NCBI GenBank assembly: GCA_005885565.1
Contig: VAXK01000119.1
Location: 1 to 22,613 of the forward strand
DNA length: 22,613 bases
Source: Actinomycetota bacterium
GTDB taxonomy: Bacteria > Actinomycetota > Thermoleophilia > Gaiellales > Gaiellaceae
Reading direction: 5' to 3'
Each line of letters opens with the position of its first letter. The first letter of the stretch is position 1. Below the pieces are notes generated by a model. The model saw nothing but the letters and a program-made list of their open reading frames with translations. It was not told where the DNA came from and ran no database searches. The position numbers and the translations under genes were made by a program. This document shows positions 1 to 5,639 of this stretch, piece after piece.

Positions 1-324
1 CGGGCGCTGCTGGAGGAGCTCGTCGCGCGGTCGGAGGCGGAGGGGCTCTGGACGCTCCAGACGTCGATCTTCCCCGAGAACCGCGCGAGCCTCGCGCTGC
101 ACCTGCGCTGCGGCTTCCGCGTCGTGGGGGTCCGCGAACGGATCGGCCAACTCGACGGCGCGTGGCGCGACACGGTCTTGCTCGAGCGGCGCGTCGGGGC
201 GTCTCCGTCCCAAACCCCCACCCACCCTGGGGAGGTACCTTCGAGGGTAGCGGGCGACGACGCGCCTGTCTGTGTCGATTCGGCGCCGAAATCCACCGCC
301 CCGAAGGGACGGCCGAGCGCGTGA
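1..324 (+). CDS. GNAT N-acetyltransferase, C-terminal part (5' end outside window)
   Basis: The frame is open from base 1, so only the last 107 residues are visible. The segment ENRASLALHLRCGFRVVG is the acetyl-CoA-binding and following region of GNAT enzymes, and the later GAWRDTVLLERR matches the usual last strand of the phosphinothricin-acetyltransferase-like subgroup. Members of this subgroup transfer acetyl from acetyl-CoA to a small amine substrate; the substrate here cannot be told. After LLERR, where relatives usually end, the frame continues for about 43 residues with no recognisable domain and with poorer third-position GC. The original stop may therefore have been lost. The TGA stop (322-324) overlaps the GTG start of the PII gene by four bases, so the two may be translated together. 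Confidence 0.8.
   Translation, partial: RALLEELVARSEAEGLWTLQTSIFPENRASLALHLRCGFRVVGVRERIGQLDGAWRDTVLLERRVGASPSQTPTHPGEVPSRVAGDDAPVCVDSAPKSTAPKGRPSA
279..290. promoter_or_regulatory. 12-bp perfect palindrome upstream of the PII gene
   Basis: TTCGGCGCCGAA is a perfect palindrome whose right end lies 30 bases before the PII start. It sits in the low-GC3 tail of the acetyltransferase frame, where an ancestral promoter for the nitrogen genes could lie. It could be an operator or chance in GC-rich DNA. No regulator is identified. Confidence 0.2.
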
Positions 325-671
325 TCAAGGTCGAGGCGATCGTGCTCCGCGAGCGGGTCGAGATCGTCATCGACGCCGTCGAGGTGGCGACCGGACACGT
401 GGGCGTCACCGTCGTCGAGGCCGTCGGGCACGGGCGGGAGCGCGGGATCACGCACGAGTACCGCGGTCGCGTCTTCGAGTCGCGCTTCCTCCCGAAGGCG
501 CTCCTCACCTTCGTCGTCCAGGACGCGCTCGCGCCCGGCGTCGTCGCGGCAGTCGCCGACGCGGCGCGAAGCGGCAACGACTCCGGCGACGGGCTCGTCT
601 GGATCGCGCCCGTCGGCAACGTCACGCACCACCGGACCGGCAAGCGCATAGAGGAGGCCGAGAAGCGATGA
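321..671 (+). CDS. PII-like signal transduction protein (GlnB/GlnK family), atypical
   Basis: 116 residues, close to the usual 112. It has the family layout: N-terminal strand IKVEAIV, the T-loop region with EYRG (Tyr47) and FLPK (Lys59, equivalent to Lys58 of E. coli GlnB), and C-terminal RTG. PII trimers bind ATP/ADP and 2-oxoglutarate and gate ammonium transporters such as Amt, encoded next door. Key positions differ. Tyr51, the uridylylation/adenylylation site, is Phe52; Gln39, which helps hold Mg-ATP and 2-oxoglutarate, is Glu40; Arg101 appears to be His. The GTG start at 321 overlaps the upstream TGA; GAAGGGACGG at 303-312 is a plausible ribosome site. The stop (669-671) overlaps the ATG of the duplicated amtB start. 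Fold assignment is strong; normal 2-oxoglutarate sensing is doubtful. Confidence 0.88.
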   Translation: MIKVEAIVLRERVEIVIDAVEVATGHVGVTVVEAVGHGRERGITHEYRGRVFESRFLPKALLTFVVQDALAPGVVAAVADAARSGNDSGDGLVWIAPVGNVTHHRTGKRIEEAEKR

Positions 672-713
672 AGACCGCCGACGTCGTCATCGCCGCCAAC
701 ACGATCTGGGTCG
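667..713 (+). repeat. Direct repeat, copy 1: duplicated 5' end of amtB
   Basis: These 47 bases match 846-892 with only two differences, GAC/GAT and GCC/GCG, both synonymous third positions. The copy holds an ATG at 668 and encodes the same first 15 residues as the real transporter (MKTADVVIAANTIWV). It then breaks off into unrelated sequence. Confidence 0.95.
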
Positions 714-850
714 CCCGAAACGTGGGAACCCACGGTTCCCCCGTTCGCCGCCTCCTTCGCCGCATGCCGACGCCGAGCGCGTTTGGGCTTCCGCCGGGCA
801 AAGCCCGGCTCCGCCGGCGACTCATGCCGATCCAGCGAGCGAACGGATGA
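668..850 (+). CDS. 60-residue mini-ORF created by the insertion at the PII/amtB junction
   Basis: The frame begins with the duplicated amtB start (15 residues identical to AmtB) and continues into a basic, low-complexity stretch rich in Arg and Pro. It ends with TGA at 848-850, overlapping the real amtB ATG at 847. Its own ATG overlaps the PII stop at 669-671. The insertion therefore keeps an ATGA overlap on both sides, and ribosomes could pass from PII through this short frame to amtB. It has no recognisable domain. A functional peptide is unproven; a translated spacer that preserves coupling is the simplest reading. Confidence 0.35.
   Translation: MKTADVVIAANTIWVARNVGTHGSPVRRLLRRMPTPSAFGLPPGKARLRRRLMPIQRANG
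714..845. mobile_element. Small inserted element with hairpins, possible MITE/REP-like repeat
   Basis: This is the unique part between the two copies of the amtB start. It has dense structure: GGGAACC (724-730) pairs with GGTTCCC (734-740), and CGTGGG/CCCACG (721-726/729-734) can form an alternative stem. GCCGGGC (793-799) pairs with GCCCGGC (803-809) around an AAA loop. CCGTTCGC (741-748) is the inverse of GCGAACGG (839-846), and CATGCCGA occurs twice (763-770, 823-830). It encodes no transposase. A short non-autonomous palindromic element, inserted with duplication of target sequence, fits what is seen. The 47-bp duplication is unusually long for a transposase product, so a local rearrangement is the alternative. 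Confidence 0.5.
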
Positions 851-892
851 AGACCGCCGATGTCGTCATCGCGGCCAACACGATCTGGGTCG
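846..892 (+). repeat. Direct repeat, copy 2: true 5' end of amtB
   Basis: Second copy of the 47-base repeat, offset 179 bases from copy 1. This copy leads into the full-length transporter and is the functional start. Confidence 0.95.
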
Positions 893-2229
893 TCGTCGCG
901 GCCGTGCTCGTCATGTTCATGCAGGCCGGGTTCGCGCTCCTCGAGGCGGGCCTAGCCCGGATGAAGAACGCCGCGCACATCGCCGGCAAGAACGTCCTCG
1001 TCTTCGGCGTCTGCTCGCTCGTCTACTGGGCCGTCGGCTTCGGCCTCGCCTTCGGCGACGGGAACGCGCTCGTCGGGACGCATGGGTTCCTGCCCTCGTC
1101 GAGCGCGCTGCTCGCCGTCGGGAAGGCCCCCTTCAGCTTCTTCTCGACCGTCCCGGGCGCAGCCGGATACCTCTTCGAGGTCGTCTTCGCCGGGGTGTCG
1201 CTCGCCATCGTCTGGGGAGCCATGGCCGAGCGCGCCAAGCTCTGGGTCTACTTCGCCTTCGGCGCCGTCTTCACCGTCCTCTACTCGATCACCTCGCACT
1301 GGGTGTGGCATCCCGGCGGCTGGCTCTACTCGCTGGGCATGCAGGACTTCGCCGGCTCGACCGTCGTCCACTACCAGGGCGCGCTCGCGGCGCTCGCCGG
1401 CGCGCTGCTGCTCGGCCCGCGGATCGGCAAGTTCGGTCGCGACGGTCGCGCCAACCCGATCCCGGGCCACAACATGCCCTACGCCGTCCTCGGGACGATC
1501 ATCCTCTGGTTCGGCTGGTTCGGGTTCAACCCCGGCTCGACGCTCGGCGTCGTCACCGGCAACCGGATCGGCTACTTCGGCTACGTCGCGCTCACGACGA
1601 ACCTCGCCGCGGCGGCGGGAGCGCTCGGCGGCGTCGCCACCGCCTGGGCGGTGCTCCGCAAGCCTGACGTCTCGATGATGCTGAACGGCGCGCTCGCCGC
1701 GCTCGTGGCGATCACCGCCGCCTGCGGCTTCGTCGCACCCTGGGCGGCGATCGTGATCGGCCTCGCGGCCGGCTTCCTCGCCGTCACCGGCGTGCTCGCC
1801 GTGGAGCGGCTCGGGATCGACGACCCGATCGGCGCCGTCGCCGTCCACGGAGCCTCGGGAGTGTGGGGGACGATCGCAACCGGCCTCTTCGCCGCTCCCG
1901 CGCTCGCCGCGAACCTCGGCACCGGCCGGGGCGGCTTCGTCTACACGGGCTCGCTGCACCAGGTCTGGGTGCAGCTCCTCGGCCTCGCCGCGGTCGGTGC
2001 GTTCACGTTCTCCGCGTCCTTCGGCGCCCTTTGGACGATGAAGCGGTTCTGGGGAATCCGCGTCGAGGAGCACGTCGAGACATCGGGCCTCGACGTCTCG
2101 GAGCACGGCATGTGGGGCTACCCGGAGTTCTACATCCCGGTCCCCGGCGGCTACGGCACCGAGGCCCACGGCCACCTGCTTGGTCACGGTCACCCGCACC
2201 CTGCCGCCGCCGAGCCCGAAGCCGCTTGA
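847..2229 (+). CDS. amt: Ammonium transporter Amt
   Basis: 460 residues, a polytopic Amt/Rh-family channel that moves ammonium across the inner membrane. The two conserved pore histidines are visible: His175 in STVVHYQGALAAL and His334 in VAVHGASGVWGT. The early segment QAGFALLEAGLAR and the C-terminal cytoplasmic GLDVSEHGMWGYPE, the region that contacts PII proteins, are also typical. The last 24 residues form a His-rich tail (AHGHLLGHGHPHP), which may bind metal or be incidental. I take the ATG at 847, the start of the second repeat copy, because only this copy continues into the transporter. It follows the PII gene, the common glnK-amtB pairing, although the junction is interrupted by an inserted element. 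I see no internal gap relative to E. coli AmtB. Confidence 0.95.
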   Translation: MKTADVVIAANTIWVVVAAVLVMFMQAGFALLEAGLARMKNAAHIAGKNVLVFGVCSLVYWAVGFGLAFGDGNALVGTHGFLPSSSALLAVGKAPFSFFSTVPGAAGYLFEVVFAGVSLAIVWGAMAERAKLWVYFAFGAVFTVLYSITSHWVWHPGGWLYSLGMQDFAGSTVVHYQGALAALAGALLLGPRIGKFGRDGRANPIPGHNMPYAVLGTIILWFGWFGFNPGSTLGVVTGNRIGYFGYVALTTNLAAAAGALGGVATAWAVLRKPDVSMMLNGALAALVAITAACGFVAPWAAIVIGLAAGFLAVTGVLAVERLGIDDPIGAVAVHGASGVWGTIATGLFAAPALAANLGTGRGGFVYTGSLHQVWVQLLGLAAVGAFTFSASFGALWTMKRFWGIRVEEHVETSGLDVSEHGMWGYPEFYIPVPGGYGTEAHGHLLGHGHPHPAAAEPEAA

Positions 2230-2246
2230 CGTTCTAGACTTGACGC

Positions 2247-2609
2247 ATGTGGTCGTCCGTGGCGGCAGTGCTGGCGTTTGTCGGCGTCGCCGCCGCGTTC
2301 ATGGTCAGCGAAGACGAGGAACCACTCGCACTCTCTCCTCGCGCAGCAGCGCTAACGGCCCTCAGCGTGACTGCGCTGCTCGCGGCGGCGGCGTTGGCTC
2401 TTACCGGTCTCGCCTCGTGGAGCTGGACAGGCGAGGCAGCCGGCTGGTCGGGCGTCCTCGGAACTGGGCGCATCGTCTTCGGATGGCTCCGCCGCGCCGA
2501 CGACTACGCGATCGAACGCGACCGCCGCTCCGCGCGTCGGGACGAGCCTGCCGTCCAGGTGCCGCCGGAGCGGGTCCCCGACGTGTGGCAGAGCCTGCCC
2601 CGCCACTGA
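2247..2609 (+). CDS. Small membrane protein of unknown function
   Basis: 120 residues, not recognised. The ATG lies 17 bases after the amt stop. Two hydrophobic stretches, about residues 4-20 and 33-56, suggest two membrane helices separated by an acidic turn (SEDEE). A charged, Arg-rich cytoplasmic tail follows. Third codon positions are mostly G or C, which supports coding, though less strongly than in the neighbours. It overlaps the proposed start of the sulfurtransferase gene by 25 bases. The overlap and the lack of known relatives make it a probable rather than certain gene. Confidence 0.55.
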   Translation: MWSSVAAVLAFVGVAAAFMVSEDEEPLALSPRAAALTALSVTALLAAAALALTGLASWSWTGEAAGWSGVLGTGRIVFGWLRRADDYAIERDRRSARRDEPAVQVPPERVPDVWQSLPRH

Positions 2610-3304
2610 TCCGCTACCGCTTCGTCGACTGCCGCTGGGAGCTCGCCGACCCGGAAGCAGGCCGCCGCGCCTATCTCGAAGGGCACGTCCCGGGCGCGGT
2701 CTTCCTCGACGTCGAGCGCGACCTCTCCGGGCCGCCGGGCGTCGCCGGCCGGCATCCCCTCCCGACCGCCGAGGCGTTCGCCGCGGCGGCCTCGCAAGCC
2801 GGGATCGGGTCCGGCGTCTTCGTCGTCGCCTACGGCTCGATGGGCGGCGCGGAGCGCCTCTGGTGGCTGCTCCGCCACTTCGGCCACGACCACTGCGCCG
2901 TCCTCGACCTCGCCGGCTGGCACGGGCCGCTTCGCGGCGGCGAGGAGACCGTCGAGCCCGAGCGGTTCGAGCCGCGGCCGCGCGCGGGCGACACGATCGA
3001 AGCCGAGGAGCTCAAGCGCCGCCGCGAAGAGCTGGTGGTCGTCGACGCACGCATACCGTCACGCTTCCGCGGCGAGCCGAACCCGATCGACCGCGTGCCC
3101 GGCCGCATCCCGGGTGCCCTGAACGCGCCCTGGAGCGAGCCGCTTCCGGATCTCCCCGAAGGCGAGCTCGTCGCCTACTGCGGCTCAGGCGTGACGGCCT
3201 GCGTGGTGCTGCACCGCCTGGCACTCAGCGGCCGTGAAGGAAGGCTCTACCCCGGCTCCTGGAGTGAATGGGAGCAGCGCGGCTTGCCCGTCGAACGCGG
3301 CTAG
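2585..3304 (+). CDS. Two-domain sulfurtransferase (thiosulfate/3-mercaptopyruvate type)
   Basis: 239 residues with two rhodanese-like domains. The first, about residues 10-118 with AYLEGHVPGAVFLD, is the inactive one. The second, about 138-237, carries the active-site loop CGSGVTA with Cys199. This CGSGVTA form is typical of SseA-like enzymes, which move sulfur from 3-mercaptopyruvate or thiosulfate to an acceptor through a cysteine persulfide. The protein is shorter than the usual 280 residues, mainly at the N-terminus, which starts directly at the first core strand. The DGG turn usual after AVLD in domain 1 is missing (AVLDLAGW). GTG at 2585 is the only standard start near the domain; GGAG at 2567-2570 is rather distant. 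The TAG stop lies inside a 40-bp tandem duplication. Confidence 0.88.
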   Translation: MAEPAPPLIRYRFVDCRWELADPEAGRRAYLEGHVPGAVFLDVERDLSGPPGVAGRHPLPTAEAFAAAASQAGIGSGVFVVAYGSMGGAERLWWLLRHFGHDHCAVLDLAGWHGPLRGGEETVEPERFEPRPRAGDTIEAEELKRRREELVVVDARIPSRFRGEPNPIDRVPGRIPGALNAPWSEPLPDLPEGELVAYCGSGVTACVVLHRLALSGREGRLYPGSWSEWEQRGLPVERG

Positions 3305-3350
3305 GCCGCGGGAGCAGCGCGACTTGCCCGTCGAACGCAGCTAGGCCGCG
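3271..3350. repeat. Tandem duplication, 2 x 40 bp, over convergent stop codons
   Basis: Copies 3271-3310 and 3311-3350 match at 38 of 40 positions; both differences are G to A. Each copy contains CTAG, which reads as a TAG stop on both strands. The sulfurtransferase uses the CTAG of copy 1 (TAG at 3302-3304) and the HNH gene on the other strand uses that of copy 2 (3341-3343). With one copy removed, both genes would end on the same CTAG and neither protein would change. Confidence 0.95.
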
Positions 3351-3859
3351 GAAGCGGCCGCCAAGCTGCCGAGGTACGGGCTCCAGCGCTCCGGGATGTG
3401 CGGAGCCGCGAGGCGGATGAAGAGCACCGGCGTAGGCGGGCGTGGCGGGTGGCGCAGCACGAAGCCCGCCTCCTCCAGCGAGCGGTTTCCCTTCCTAAGG
3501 TTGCACGGCGCGCACGAGGTGACGACGTTCTCCCAGACGGAGTCGCCGCCCCTGCTCCGTGGGACGACGTGGTCGAGCGTGAGCCGCCCTCCCGCCGAGC
3601 CGCAGTAGACGCAGCGCCAGCCGTCGCGCGCGAAGAGCGCGCGCCGCGAGATCTTCCGCTGCACCGCGCGCGGCACGCGGATGTACGTGACGAGACGAAT
3701 GACGTGCGGCCACGGAAAGGTCGTCGTCGCCGATGCGAGCGGCCGGTCGAGCCGCTCGATCACCTCCGCCTTGCCCTTGTAGACGAGCACGTGGGCACGC
3801 CGAACGGAGCACACGTTGAGTGGCTCGTAGCTCGCGTTCAGGACGAGAACCTGCTGCAC
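3341..3859 (-). CDS. HNH endonuclease family protein
   Basis: 172 residues. The C-terminal half holds a complete HNH/zinc module: Cys83-x2-Cys86 and Cys116-x2-Cys119 bind structural zinc, and LDHVVPRSRGG (Asp96, His97) with Asn111 and Asn120 forms the beta-beta-alpha metal nuclease core. The N-terminal 65 residues (VLVLNASYEPLNVCSVRRA) are the conserved leader of a widespread bacterial family of stand-alone HNH proteins whose cellular role is not settled. It is the last gene of a leftward operon and follows the DUF4446 gene by 22 bases. The start is GTG at 3859. Its stop falls in the second copy of a 40-bp tandem repeat. Nuclease fold is sure, substrate unknown. Confidence 0.9.
   Translation of the reverse strand: MQQVLVLNASYEPLNVCSVRRAHVLVYKGKAEVIERLDRPLASATTTFPWPHVIRLVTYIRVPRAVQRKISRRALFARDGWRCVYCGSAGGRLTLDHVVPRSRGGDSVWENVVTSCAPCNLRKGNRSLEEAGFVLRHPPRPPTPVLFIRLAAPHIPERWSPYLGSLAAASAA
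3344..3359. terminator. Short GC-rich hairpin between convergent genes
   Basis: GGCCGC (3344-3349) and GCGGCC (3354-3359) form a perfect six-base stem around GGAA. It lies at the end of the HNH gene, where two transcripts meet. There is no T-run on either strand, so intrinsic termination would be weak. Confidence 0.25.
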
Positions 3860-3881
3860 CGGCTGAGAATCTAGCAGCGCG

Positions 3882-4364
3882 TCACTGCGCCATTGCCCGT
3901 TCGACAGCTTCCTGCTCCTCTGGCGAAAGGGCGACTGGCGCGCGGCCGTGGTCGAGCTCCTTCACGTAGATGCGTGCGTAGTCGCGGCCCTGGATCGCGC
4001 TCACCACGACGCCCGAGCGAGCGGAGTCGAGGAGCGCGATCGACGCCGACTGGTGGCCGCCGGTGTCGGCGTAGGCGTCGTAGCGGACGATCGAGGTCTT
4101 CGAGACCGACTCGTCCACGCGGCGGTCGACGCGCGTGAGCGCCGCGGCGACCTCGTCGACCGCGCGGTGGAGGTCATCGATCCGCGCCTGGAGGGACACG
4201 GCGAAGTCGACGAGGTCGCCCTTGCCGCCGCCGAGCAGGACTTCCTGCCCGGCCCGCACGCGCCGGAGCTCCCGCCACGCGAAGAACGCGAAGGCGAGCG
4301 CGAGGAGCGCCCCCGCTGCCGCGCCGATCGCAATCCAGCCCGCCGTGCCGCTGGAGAGGCTCAC
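3882..4364 (-). CDS. DUF4446 family membrane-anchored protein
   Basis: 160 residues. One N-terminal membrane helix (about residues 9-30) is followed by a short coiled-coil-prone segment (about 50-85) and the conserved block SIVRYDAYADTGGHQSASIALLD and GRDYARIYVKEL, the signature of DUF4446. The C-terminus has LSPEEQEAV, also usual in the family. Function is unknown; in many bacteria such genes lie near chromosome-partitioning or envelope genes, which is context only. It starts with GTG three bases after the stop of the upstream one-TM protein, so the two are almost certainly one transcript. Confidence 0.82.
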   Translation of the reverse strand: MSLSSGTAGWIAIGAAAGALLALAFAFFAWRELRRVRAGQEVLLGGGKGDLVDFAVSLQARIDDLHRAVDEVAAALTRVDRRVDESVSKTSIVRYDAYADTGGHQSASIALLDSARSGVVVSAIQGRDYARIYVKELDHGRAPVALSPEEQEAVERAMAQ

Positions 4365-4367
4365 CGC

Positions 4368-5549
4368 TTATGCGCCGAAAGAGAAGATGACCGGGTAGGT
4401 GGCGGTGTTGTTCGAGAACGTCTTCTCGGCGGGCACCGGGCCGACCTGGACCTTGATCCTCGTCGGCGTCGAGAACGGCGGCTGCTCGGTGATGTGGAAG
4501 GTGATCGTCTGGGTCGCCCCCACGTCGATGAGACTGATGTTCCCGCGCTTGACGATCGGGGCCGACCGGTTCTGGACCTTCTTCTCGATCGTCAGGACGA
4601 CCGGCACCTTCACCTCCTGCGCCTCGCCCGTGTCCTTGACCGCCACTTCGAAGGCGAGGTTCGGCGAGGCGGTGATCGTCGTCTCGCTCGTCGGCGAGAG
4701 CTGCTGGCCGCCCGGGAGCACCTTCGTCGAGACGAGGCCCACGCCGTGGATGCCGGTGGGCGTCGAGGACGACGACGTCGCCGCGCCGTGGACGCGCCGC
4801 CAGACCGGAGTCATCGAAGCCGTGCTGGCGAGATCCGTGTTGCTGAAGATCTTCGAGTCGGGGACCGAGACGCCGGTGACGCCCTGCCGCTGGAGCTCCC
4901 GCAGCGACGGGTTGCGGAAGTAAAAGTCCCAGTTCACGTCGCTCGCCACGAGGAGCTGCGCCTGCTGGGCGAGCAGCTGGCCGGCCTGGGACGAACTCTT
5001 CGACTTCGCAGTTTGCCGGAAGGCGTCCGCGAGCCGCGAGATGCCGCTCGTCCGCAGCTGGAGCGCCTCCACCAGATGCTGGTGCTCGACGCGGAGCGGG
5101 CCGGGCGGGTTGATCCGCTGCGCGCGGTCGGCGTACTGCGACTCCTGCTGCGCGAGCCCGTTCAGCTTCGTCTCGAGGTCGGCCTCCTTGATCCCGGGTG
5201 TGGTCAGCACGTCGTTCAGCTGCCGGCCGACGCCAGCCGACCCGGAGGCGATCGTCCGCACGCTGCTCATGTAGTTCGCGTACTCGCTGTTCTTGCTCGA
5301 GCTCCGGCAGCTCTTGACGACGAGGACGAGGACGACGACGAGGAAGATCGCGAAGGCGACGAGACCGGCGAGGCGGAGAAGCCGAGTCGCCTCGGCCGTC
5401 GGCCGGCCCGGCCGGCGCTGCGGCCCGCGCGGCCCACGCGGGCCCCGAGGGCCGCCGCCGTCCCGGGGAGCACGACGACGCTGCGTCGTCTCCTGGGTCT
5501 CCGGCTCGTCGAAGAAGTCGAACTCGATGTCGGAGTCGCGCTCGGTCAT
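4368..5549 (-). CDS. One-TM envelope protein with C-terminal CARDB-like beta domain
   Basis: 393 residues, no named family recognised with confidence. An acidic N-terminus (MTERDSDIEFDFFDEPE) leads to a basic Gly-Pro-Arg stretch with GPRGPRGPRGPQ (about 33-44), then a membrane helix (about 58-79). A Ser-rich linker and a probably helical region (about 85-210) follow. The last 130 residues have the strand pattern of CARDB/Ig-like domains: an AFEVAVKDTG repeat-like strand, a TQTITFHI strand, then EKTFSNNTATYPVIF at the end. The bulk is predicted to lie outside the membrane. It heads the leftward operon with DUF4446 and HNH genes and is divergent from the kinase at 5640. ATG at 5549 is clear. 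Confidence 0.75.
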   Translation of the reverse strand: MTERDSDIEFDFFDEPETQETTQRRRAPRDGGGPRGPRGPRGPQRRPGRPTAEATRLLRLAGLVAFAIFLVVVLVLVVKSCRSSSKNSEYANYMSSVRTIASGSAGVGRQLNDVLTTPGIKEADLETKLNGLAQQESQYADRAQRINPPGPLRVEHQHLVEALQLRTSGISRLADAFRQTAKSKSSSQAGQLLAQQAQLLVASDVNWDFYFRNPSLRELQRQGVTGVSVPDSKIFSNTDLASTASMTPVWRRVHGAATSSSSTPTGIHGVGLVSTKVLPGGQQLSPTSETTITASPNLAFEVAVKDTGEAQEVKVPVVLTIEKKVQNRSAPIVKRGNISLIDVGATQTITFHITEQPPFSTPTRIKVQVGPVPAEKTFSNNTATYPVIFSFGA

Positions 5550-5639
5550 GGCGCCCGTGCCCCGGAGGGCCGGTCAACTCTACCGAGTCACCCGGCGGGG
5601 AAAGGAGTTGGACCTACTGCGGCCGAACCGTCAGGTGCG
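5550..5639. promoter_or_regulatory. Divergent intergenic region
   Basis: These 90 bases separate the leftward operon from the rightward cell-wall cluster and must hold promoters for both. I see no convincing -35/-10 pair. AGGAG at 5603-5607 is too far (33 bases) from the kinase ATG to act as its ribosome site; TCAGGTG just before the ATG is a weak alternative. Confidence 0.4.

Noticed and set aside
223..251. Copper-repressor (CsoR-like) operator: imperfect palindrome CCACCCTGGGGAGG
   Set aside because: The match is only a generic C-run/G-run inverted repeat with a mismatch, and no copper gene is nearby.
668..850. Truncated ancient amtB paralogue (pseudogene copy)
   Set aside because: Only the first 15 codons match; the rest of the segment has no similarity to any part of amtB, so a junction duplication fits better.
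2180..2584. N-terminal extension of the sulfurtransferase back to 2180
   Set aside because: It would overlap the amt C-terminus and the small membrane gene out of frame, and its product is Arg-rich without a domain.
3948..5639. Upstream in-frame extension of the polytopic kinase by 564 codons
   Set aside because: This stretch is antisense to the DUF4446 and CARDB-like genes; the kinase glycine loop follows ATG 5640 at normal distance.
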